NCBI GenBank assembly: GCA_003696465.1
Contig: RFHG01000351.1
Coordinates: 1 to 5,186 of the forward strand
From: Gammaproteobacteria bacterium
GTDB lineage: Bacteria > Pseudomonadota > Gammaproteobacteria > J044
Direction of reading: 5' to 3'
Length of the DNA: 5,186 nt
Below are positions 1-5,186 of the stretch, piece after piece. The notes under the pieces were generated by a model. That model was not told the origin of the DNA. It saw only the letters and a program-made list of their open reading frames with translations, and did not search any database. The position numbers and the translations under genes were made by a program. Position 1 is the stretch's first letter; every line of letters starts with the position of its first letter.

Positions 1-1
1 G

Positions 2-1195
2 CAGAAATACCGGGCAACCCACGAGGGCGAACCCGGCTTCGACTACTGCTACGGTGCCGCTGCCATCGACATGGGGCATGTCGGCGAGGGCGTGTTCGCG
101 CTGGAGCGCGTACTGCTGGCCGATCCCGACAACATGGCGGCACGCCTGGAACTGGCCCGCGGCTATTTCCTGCTCGAGGAATATGCCCGGGCGCGTGACG
201 AGTTTCAGCGCGTGCTGGCGGCCAATCCACCGCCACAGGTGGTGGCCAACATCGAACGCTACCTGCAGGCCATCCGCCTGCAGGAGGGGCGCTACCTCAC
301 CACAGCCAGCGCCTATCTGCAGGTCGGCGGCGGGCATGACGACAACGTCAACAGCGGGCCGGACGACCGCAGCGTGTACATTCCGGCCCTGGGCACGGGG
401 CTGCTGGCCGATGCCTCGCTCTCCCACCCCTCGCCGTTTGCCAGCCTGTCCGGCGCCGTGCGCGTCACCAGCCCGCTCAACAGCCCGGGCTGGGCCCTGT
501 ACGGCGGGCTGCTGGCCGATGCCCGCTGGTACCAGGACGAGCCCGACTTCAACTACCTCACGGTCTCGGCGCGCGGCGGCATCGAGAAGCGGCACGACTA
601 CCACCGCTTCCGCCTCGGCGCCCTGGACCAGACCTATCGCCTCGACAACACCACCTACCGCAATCTCTACGGCCTCGAGGGCGAATGGAAGTACCAGGCC
701 AGCCCGCAGCAGCAGTGGCAGGCCTTTACCCAGATCACGCGCCTCGCCTACCCCGATCAGGCGGAACGCGACAGTCACACTGCCACCCTGGGGCTGGGCC
801 TGACCCACAACTTCCGCGGCAGCCTCGCCCCCATCCTGTTCGGCAACCTCTACGGCGGACGCGAATCGCCGGTGCAGGACAATCCGGTGTCGCGGCTGCT
901 GGCCGACCGCGCCTTCGTCGGCGGCACCCTGGGCAGCCAGCTCACACTCCATCCGCGGGTTGCCCTGACCCTGAGGCTCAGCCTGAGCAAGGACCGCTAT
1001 GCCGAGGAAGACCTGCTGTTCCTCGACCATCGCTCCGACCTGCTGGGCATTGCCGACATGCAGCTGCGCTGGCTGTTCGCCCGGCGCTGGAGCCTGGTGG
1101 GCATGGCGAGTTACACCCGCAATGATTCCAATCTCGACATCTACGACTATGATCGTGTGCAGGCCAGTCTGAACCTGCGCATGGACTTTGACTGA
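2..1195 (+). CDS. TPR plus beta-barrel outer-membrane protein, Slam/DUF560-like (5' end missing)
   Basis: The reading frame is open from the first complete codon at 2 to the TGA at 1193-1195, giving 397 visible residues. The first in-frame ATG (71) lies inside a TPR repeat, so the true start and any signal peptide are outside the window. Visible residues about 11-44 and 45-78 fit two TPR units; the second has Y55, A64, F68 and P76 at consensus positions. From about residue 100 to the end the protein alternates polar and hydrophobic residues with many aromatics, as in a beta-barrel. The barrel opens near HDDNVN (112-117), close to the D-N-V-N motif common in DUF560 barrels, and the protein ends in MDFD. 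Slam proteins combine periplasmic TPRs with a roughly 14-strand barrel and move TbpB-like proteins across the outer membrane; the roughly 295-residue barrel here suits that. The adjacent gene encodes a plausible client. A generic TPR outer-membrane protein is the alternative. Family assignment is from remembered pattern only. Confidence 0.75.
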   Translation, partial: QKYRATHEGEPGFDYCYGAAAIDMGHVGEGVFALERVLLADPDNMAARLELARGYFLLEEYARARDEFQRVLAANPPPQVVANIERYLQAIRLQEGRYLTTASAYLQVGGGHDDNVNSGPDDRSVYIPALGTGLLADASLSHPSPFASLSGAVRVTSPLNSPGWALYGGLLADARWYQDEPDFNYLTVSARGGIEKRHDYHRFRLGALDQTYRLDNTTYRNLYGLEGEWKYQASPQQQWQAFTQITRLAYPDQAERDSHTATLGLGLTHNFRGSLAPILFGNLYGGRESPVQDNPVSRLLADRAFVGGTLGSQLTLHPRVALTLRLSLSKDRYAEEDLLFLDHRSDLLGIADMQLRWLFARRWSLVGMASYTRNDSNLDIYDYDRVQASLNLRMDFD

Positions 1196-1196
1196 A
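1193..1196. repeat. Left copy of TGAA direct repeat (putative target-site duplication)
   Basis: TGAA directly abuts the left end of the 160-bp palindrome and is repeated at 1357-1360 just beyond its right end. Its first three bases are the stop codon of the upstream gene. A 4-bp duplication is compatible with IS5-type transposition, among others, but four bases alone could match by chance. Confidence 0.6.
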
Positions 1197-1356
1197 GGAA
1201 CCTCCAAATAATTCATGAACGCACATCTTGCACCTGACAGGCCCGATAACGGCGTTGAAATTCTTGCCAATAGATGCACTATTGGCTGCAAACTTCGCCT
1301 TGTTCTCGAACCTGTCAGCTACAATCTATCTCGTCCATGAATCATTCAGAGGTTCC
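1197..1356. mobile_element. 160-bp palindromic MITE-like element
   Basis: The whole stretch is an imperfect inverted repeat. The ends GGAACCTC and GAGGTTCC are perfect 8-bp inverses. The outer arms 1196-1220 and 1333-1357 match at 21 of 25 positions. CTGACAGG (1234-1241) pairs with CCTGTCAG (1311-1318), and GCCAATAG (1266-1273) pairs with CTATTGGC (1279-1286) around a 5-nt centre. All pairs share one axis near 1276, with a single 1-nt offset. G+C is 74 of 160 by hand count, against roughly 65-75% in most of the flanking coding sequence. TGAA flanks both ends. No transposase or credible ORF is inside. Small size, terminal repeats, target duplication and no coding capacity fit a MITE mobilised in trans; ERIC- or RUP-type palindromic repeats are the closest structural analogy. 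I do not recognise the family. Confidence 0.7.
1266..1286. repeat. Central hairpin of the palindromic element
   Basis: GCCAATAG and CTATTGGC form a perfect 8-bp stem around the loop ATGCA. This is the apex of the larger palindrome. There is no U-tract after it, so it is not a classical intrinsic terminator. An in-frame ATG at 1274 lies in this loop and is not a believable start, having no Shine-Dalgarno sequence. Confidence 0.8.
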
Positions 1357-1360
1357 TGAA
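1357..1360. repeat. Right copy of TGAA direct repeat (putative target-site duplication)
   Basis: This is the partner of the TGAA at 1193-1196. It lies immediately after the terminal GGTTCC of the palindrome and one base before the ribosome binding site of the next gene. Confidence 0.6.
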
Positions 1361-1361
1361 C

Positions 1362-1368
1362 AGGGAGG
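1362..1368 (+). promoter_or_regulatory. Ribosome binding site for the LysM-FecR gene
   Basis: AGGGAGG lies 7 nt before the ATG at 1376. This strong Shine-Dalgarno sequence picks 1376 over the in-frame ATGs at 1274 and 1337, which both lie inside the palindromic element and would put extra residues in front of an otherwise clean signal peptide. Confidence 0.85.
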
Positions 1369-1375
1369 CCCCACC

Positions 1376-3328
1376 ATGCCCGCAAAACGGATCCTTCCCG
1401 TCACTCTGGCCGCTCTGGCGACCCTCGGCATGGGCAGCGCAGCGGCCGGCCCCATCGACACACGGCACTGGCGCGTGGAGGCCGGGGACACCCTGTTCGG
1501 CATCGCCCGTCAGCTGGCCCCGGGCGACCGCGACCGGCAACGCGTCCTGCGCCGCTGGATCCTCGAACACAACCCGGCCGTATTCGGCGGCAACCCGAAT
1601 CATCTGCCGCTCGGCGCTACCCTGGCCCTGCCTTCGGCACCCGCGGCACAGCGGGAACGGGTGGCCACACCACTATCCCCGACGCCACGACCGGTAGCCG
1701 CGGCAACGGTGAAGCCCGCGCCTGCTGCCGGCAATACCGCCCGCAGCACCACGCCCACTACCGTGCCGGTGGCCGCTCCTGCCCGGCCGGCGGAACGGGA
1801 GGAAGCACCCCCCATCGGCCGCATCATCATCGCTGCCGGCACGGTCGGAATCGAGAGCCCGACGGGCATTGAGCGCTCGGATCGCCGGCTGCACGAGGGC
1901 GACACCCTCGAAACCGGTCCCGATTCCACTGCCCAGATCCGGCTCAGTGACGGCTCCCTGATGACCCTGCGTCCCAACACCCGGCTGCGCATCGCCCGCT
2001 ATCACTTCGACCGCACGGCCCCGCAGCAGGACGCCACCACCCTGGAGCTCATCAAGGGTGGCCTGCGCACGCTCACCGGCATCATCGGCAAGCGCAACCG
2101 CGACCGCTACCAGGTGCGCACCTCGGTGGCCACCATCGGTATCCGTGGCACCCACTACGGCCTGCGCCTGTGCGGTCCCGACGACTGTCCCGGTCACGCC
2201 CCCGGCCTCTATGGCGCGGTGGCCGATGGTGCCATCGTGGTTCGCAACGGCCAGGGCGAGTTCCGCTTCGGCAACGACGAATACTTCCACCTGGCCTCGG
2301 CCAATGCGCGACCGCGCGGGCTGATTCGTCCACCGGGTGTCATCTTCGATGCCGACCGCGGGCTGAAGCGGGCCCAACGGGCGCTGAAGGCCGCCGCGGC
2401 CCGGCAGGATCGCGCCGAGCTGATTCGGCGTCTCGCCCGTCGCGGCCACCCCGAGGCCCTGGCCATTGCCCGGCTGCTGCCCCTGGCCCGTCCCGGCCTG
2501 ATCAAGGCCGACCAGTCGCAGGCCAACAACCTGGCCATGAAGCGGGCCCCGTTCGGCGCGGCCACCGTGGTCGCCTTCAACGACACGCGTTTCGGGGTGG
2601 GCAGCGACTCGGCCGCGGTGCGCGACAACGGCACGCCCGATCAGGTCATCCTGCTGGGCCGGCGCGGCCCGGTGAAAAACCTGCCGGTGATGCTGCGGGC
2701 GACGGATCCCCTCAGCAACAGCGTATATGGCTTTGCCGCCGGGCAGGCCACCCTGGCCGATATCGGCGGCCATCCCATGGGCGTCAACTGGGGGCGCTGG
2801 AACGGTCCCTTCGTGGTAGCCGAGAACGGCAACCCTGCACCCCATGCGGGCAACTTCCATTTTGCCTACAGCCCCAACATCGCCACCTTGCAGCAGCTCG
2901 GTCAGTTAGGCCCCTTATTAGGGCAAGTCACATACACCACTCCCACTTTTGGCAGCCCTGGCACTCGCCCCACCGATCACCTTGGCAATGCGGGAACCGT
3001 CAATCTGGCCACAATGGATGTAGATTTCGGAGCCCAGCAGATCACCAACTATTACATTGATGTCACCGTCAATGGCAATAACTATGATGGAGCCTTGCAA
3101 CAGCCGGTTTCTCTGCCTCAGGCCGTTGTCGATGGTATGCCACTGGCCAATATTTCCACGAGTGGCACCTGCGCCACAGCTGGTGGATGCACAGGGGTTG
3201 CCTCGGTAAGCTTCGTCAACGACTACACCCAGAATCGCCCTGCCGCTGGAGCCATCAGCTCATACAGCATCAATACCATTGATGGAAGCAGCGGCGTCAG
3301 CGGCGTGGTGTTCATGACCCGACCCTGA
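1376..3328 (+). CDS. Exported LysM-FecR protein with C-terminal TbpB-like beta domain
   Basis: The product has 650 residues. Residues 1-24 form a Sec signal peptide (K4-R5, hydrophobic core, A22-A-A cleavage motif) with no lipobox cysteine. Residues 31-86 are an extended LysM domain of the FimV type (RVEAGDTLFGIA, then EHNPAVFGGNPNHLPLGATLALP split over 64-86). Residues about 87-146 are a Pro/Ala/Thr linker. Residues about 148-290 are a FecR domain with the typical VRTSVATIGIRGT segment (247-259). A charged helical stretch covers about 330-372. The remainder is beta-rich, with NWGRW at 471-475, VDFG, and a C-terminal Gly/Ser strand pattern ending VVFMTRP, resembling TbpB-type barrels. Cysteines pair closely (266/271, 599/605), suggesting disulfides. 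No anti-sigma N-terminal region or membrane segment is seen, so this is not a classical FecR regulator. It may be a periplasmic or surface protein that binds peptidoglycan through LysM and is exported by the upstream Slam-like protein; that role is inference. Confidence 0.85.
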   Translation: MPAKRILPVTLAALATLGMGSAAAGPIDTRHWRVEAGDTLFGIARQLAPGDRDRQRVLRRWILEHNPAVFGGNPNHLPLGATLALPSAPAAQRERVATPLSPTPRPVAAATVKPAPAAGNTARSTTPTTVPVAAPARPAEREEAPPIGRIIIAAGTVGIESPTGIERSDRRLHEGDTLETGPDSTAQIRLSDGSLMTLRPNTRLRIARYHFDRTAPQQDATTLELIKGGLRTLTGIIGKRNRDRYQVRTSVATIGIRGTHYGLRLCGPDDCPGHAPGLYGAVADGAIVVRNGQGEFRFGNDEYFHLASANARPRGLIRPPGVIFDADRGLKRAQRALKAAAARQDRAELIRRLARRGHPEALAIARLLPLARPGLIKADQSQANNLAMKRAPFGAATVVAFNDTRFGVGSDSAAVRDNGTPDQVILLGRRGPVKNLPVMLRATDPLSNSVYGFAAGQATLADIGGHPMGVNWGRWNGPFVVAENGNPAPHAGNFHFAYSPNIATLQQLGQLGPLLGQVTYTTPTFGSPGTRPTDHLGNAGTVNLATMDVDFGAQQITNYYIDVTVNGNNYDGALQQPVSLPQAVVDGMPLANISTSGTCATAGGCTGVASVSFVNDYTQNRPAAGAISSYSINTIDGSSGVSGVVFMTRP

Positions 3329-3340
3329 ACGCAGCAGGGT
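3322..3340 (+). other. Small hairpin over the stop codon of the LysM-FecR gene
   Basis: ACCCTG (3322-3327) and CAGGGT (3335-3340) can form a 6-bp stem with a 7-nt loop. The stem includes part of the TGA stop at 3326-3328. No run of T follows, so an intrinsic terminator is not supported; at most it may protect the 3' end of the message. Confidence 0.35.
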
Positions 3341-3372
3341 AAACGGCAACGGCCGCGGCAAAGGGGCTATCA

Positions 3373-3392
3373 TCCGGCAAACGCATGCCGGA
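3373..3392 (+). promoter_or_regulatory. Hairpin overlapping the ribosome binding site of the DUF255 gene
   Basis: TCCGGCA (3373-3379) and TGCCGGA (3386-3392) are perfect 7-bp inverse repeats around a 6-nt loop. The right arm contains the first three bases of the GGAG Shine-Dalgarno sequence (3390-3393), which lies 6 nt before the ATG at 3400. In mRNA this stem could partly hide the ribosome binding site. The in-frame ATG at 3385 lies in this structure, lacks a Shine-Dalgarno sequence and is the less likely start. Confidence 0.5.
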
Positions 3393-3399
3393 GAAACCG

Positions 3400-5186
3400 A
3401 TGACCCTGAGCAACCGCCTGGCGGAAGAATCGAGCCCCTACCTGCTGCAGCACGCCGACAATCCCGTGCACTGGCAGCCGTGGGATGAGCGCGCCCTGGC
3501 CGCGGCACGCGAACTGGACCGGCCCATCCTGCTTTCCATCGGCTATTCCTCCTGCCACTGGTGCCATGTGATGGCGCACGAGTCCTTTGCCGATGCCGAC
3601 ACGGCCCGGCTGATGAACGCGCATTTCGTCAACATCAAGGTCGATCGCGAGGAGCGCCCGGATCTGGACAAGCTGTACCAGACCGCCCATGCGCTCATGA
3701 CCCAGCGCAACGGCGGCTGGCCGCTGACCATGTTCCTCGAGCCCGAGACACTGGCCCCCTTCTACGGCGGCACCTACTTCCCGAAGACGGCACGGGCCGG
3801 CCTGCCCGCCTTTGCCGAAATCCTCGAGCGGGTGGCGGAATACTTCCGCACTCACCGCGACGAGATCCGGGCCACCGCCGGCGACATCCGGCAGACCTTT
3901 GCCCGCCTCTATCACGAAGGGCGGCCCGCCGAGACCCTGCATGCCGCTCCGCTGGACATGCTGCGCCACGAGGCCGCCAGCCTGTTCGACCCGGTTCACG
4001 GCGGCTTCGGTGCCGCCCCCCGCTTCCCCCAGCCGACCCTGCTCGAGCGCCTGCTGCGCCACTGGCACGCCACCCGCGGCGAGGGGCAGGCGGACGCCCA
4101 GGCGCTGCACATGGTGCGCCACAGCCTGGAGCGCATGAGCAACGGCGGCGTCTTCGACCAGCTCGGGGGCGGGTTCTTCCGCTACTCCACCGACGAGCGC
4201 TGGGAGATTCCGCATTTCGAGAAGATGCTCTACGACAATGCCCAGCTCATCGGCCTGCTGGCTGAACTGCGGGCGGCGACCGGCAGCGCCATCGCCCGCC
4301 ATGCAGCAAGCCTTGCCATCGACTGGGCCCTGCGCGACATGCAGACGCCAGAGGGCGCCTTTCTCTCGGCCGTGGACGCCGATTCCGAAGGCGAAGAGGG
4401 CCGCTTCTACACCTGGACGCCGGAAGAAGTCGAGACGGCCCTGGGGGCGGACTTCCCCGTCTTTGCCGCCCGCTGGGGCCTGGACGGGCCGGCCAACTTC
4501 GAGGGCCGCTGGCATCTGCATGGCCAGCTCGACACAACAGCGCTCGCCGAGCGTTTCGGCATGCAACCCCGTGCCGTCCGTGCCCTGCTCAAGCGCGCCC
4601 GCCTGAAGCTGCTGCCGGTACGCGAACAGCGCCCGCGCCCCGGCCTGGACGACAAGGTGCTCACGGCCTGGAATGCGCTGATGATCACCGGTCTGCTCAG
4701 GGCCGCGCGCCATCTCGACCGTCCGCAGCTGCGCGATGAGGCCGACCGCTGCCTGCAGTTCCTGCGTCGGGAGCTGTGGGTGAACGGCCGTCTGATGGCC
4801 AGCTGGAAGAACGGGGAGGCACGCCACCCGGCCTATCTGGACGACCATGCCTTCCTGCTGCAGGCCCTGCTCGAACGCCTGCAGCAGGGCTGGGACGCGG
4901 AGCTGCTGGAATGGGCCGTGCAGCTGACCGAGCGCCTGCTCGGGCACTTTCAGGCCGCGGGCGGCGGATTCTTCTTCACGGCTGATGACCACGAACAGTT
5001 ACTGGAACGCCCGCGCAGCTTCAATGACGAGGCCCTGCCGAACGGCAATGCCATCGCCGCCCGTGCCCTCATGCAGCTTGGCTGGCTGCTGTCCGAGCCG
5101 CGCTACCTCGACGCGGCCGAGGCCACCCTGAAGGCCGGCTTCGACACCCTGCAGAACAGCCCGCTGGCCCATGCCGGCATGGCCAC
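3400..5186 (+). CDS. Thioredoxin-domain protein of the YyaL/SPATA20 (DUF255) family, 3' end missing
   Basis: The frame is open from ATG 3400 to the window edge, giving 595 complete codons. Bacterial members have about 650-700 residues, so roughly the last 60-100 are missing. The N-terminus (NRLAEESSPYLLQHADNPV, 5-23) is the family hallmark. A thioredoxin-like domain follows with the active-site motif C52-H-W-C55 and VDREERPD (81-88). The rest resembles a six-hairpin (alpha/alpha) barrel: GGVFDQLGGGFFRYST, HFEKMLYDNA (272-281), DADSEGEEGRFYTW (326-339), DDKVLTAWNALM (from about 416), and a late LPNGNA segment (546-551) where relatives often have PSGN. There is no signal peptide, so it is probably cytosolic. 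The biochemical role of the family is not established; a redox or carbohydrate-linked activity is only suggested by fold. A GGAG site 6 nt upstream supports this start. It lies 71 bp after the previous gene with no obvious functional link. Confidence 0.93.
   Translation, partial: MTLSNRLAEESSPYLLQHADNPVHWQPWDERALAAARELDRPILLSIGYSSCHWCHVMAHESFADADTARLMNAHFVNIKVDREERPDLDKLYQTAHALMTQRNGGWPLTMFLEPETLAPFYGGTYFPKTARAGLPAFAEILERVAEYFRTHRDEIRATAGDIRQTFARLYHEGRPAETLHAAPLDMLRHEAASLFDPVHGGFGAAPRFPQPTLLERLLRHWHATRGEGQADAQALHMVRHSLERMSNGGVFDQLGGGFFRYSTDERWEIPHFEKMLYDNAQLIGLLAELRAATGSAIARHAASLAIDWALRDMQTPEGAFLSAVDADSEGEEGRFYTWTPEEVETALGADFPVFAARWGLDGPANFEGRWHLHGQLDTTALAERFGMQPRAVRALLKRARLKLLPVREQRPRPGLDDKVLTAWNALMITGLLRAARHLDRPQLRDEADRCLQFLRRELWVNGRLMASWKNGEARHPAYLDDHAFLLQALLERLQQGWDAELLEWAVQLTERLLGHFQAAGGGFFFTADDHEQLLERPRSFNDEALPNGNAIAARALMQLGWLLSEPRYLDAAEATLKAGFDTLQNSPLAHAGMA

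Noticed and set aside
398..523. An 18-nt exact repeat starting GGGCTGCTGG at 398-415 and 506-523, with LLAD recurring four times in the first protein
   Set aside because: The copies code for the short peptide GLLADA, while the flanking sequences do not align. Similar strand composition and codon bias are enough to explain it.
1300..1325. A possible sigma-70 promoter, TTGTTC (1300-1305) with TACAAT (1320-1325)
   Set aside because: The -10 match is good, but the spacer is only 14 nt and no better -35 lies at 16-18 nt. It could still be real, but the sequence alone does not support it.
1274..1375. N-terminal extension of the LysM-FecR protein from ATG 1274 or 1337
   Set aside because: Both starts lie in the palindromic element and lack a Shine-Dalgarno sequence. 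The ATG at 1376 has a strong one and begins a clean signal peptide.
1673..2860. A 395-codon open frame on the minus strand
   Set aside because: It is antisense to the LysM-FecR gene and its translation shows no domain or signal. It is explained by G/C at third positions on the + strand.
3322..3340. Intrinsic terminator after the LysM-FecR gene
   Set aside because: The stem is only 6 bp, overlaps the stop codon and is followed by TAAACGG rather than a T-run.
3345..3373. TATCAT at 3368-3373 as a -10 box for the DUF255 gene
   Set aside because: There is no -35-like sequence at suitable spacing; the upstream bases are plain GC-rich sequence.
3370..4992. A 540-codon open frame on the minus strand
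   Set aside because: It is fully antisense to the DUF255 gene, whose protein has clear family motifs throughout. Its own translation is low-complexity Gly/Ala/Gln/Val-rich with no recognisable domain, typical of high-GC antisense frames.

Overview
The window is about two-thirds G+C, with strong third-position G/C bias. Its genes look like those of a high-GC gammaproteobacterium, possibly of the Ectothiorhodospiraceae/Chromatiales type. That placement is an inference from composition and protein style, not from a marker gene. All three genes read on the + strand.

Layout: (1) 2-1195 is the 3' part of a gene for an outer-membrane protein with TPR repeats followed by a beta-barrel, resembling the Slam/DUF560 family. 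(2) 1197-1356 is a 160-bp AT-richer, nearly full-length imperfect palindrome. It has perfect 8-bp termini and is flanked by the direct repeat TGAA, so it looks like a MITE (non-autonomous palindromic transposable element). (3) 1376-3328 encodes a complete 650-residue exported protein: signal peptide, FimV-type LysM domain, Pro/Ala/Thr linker, FecR domain, helical spacer and a C-terminal beta-rich domain that resembles the TbpB-type barrels handled by Slam proteins. (4) After a 71-bp gap with two small hairpins, 3400-5186 is the 5' part of a cytosolic YyaL/SPATA20-type (DUF255) protein with an N-terminal thioredoxin-like domain. It runs off the right edge.

The first two genes probably form a functional pair: an outer-membrane translocon-like protein and its likely client. 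Removing the palindrome and one TGAA copy leaves the stop codon of the first gene only 16 nt from the ATG of the second, with the ribosome binding site intact. The element therefore seems to have inserted at the stop codon of a compact operon. The third gene looks like an unrelated housekeeping-type neighbour.
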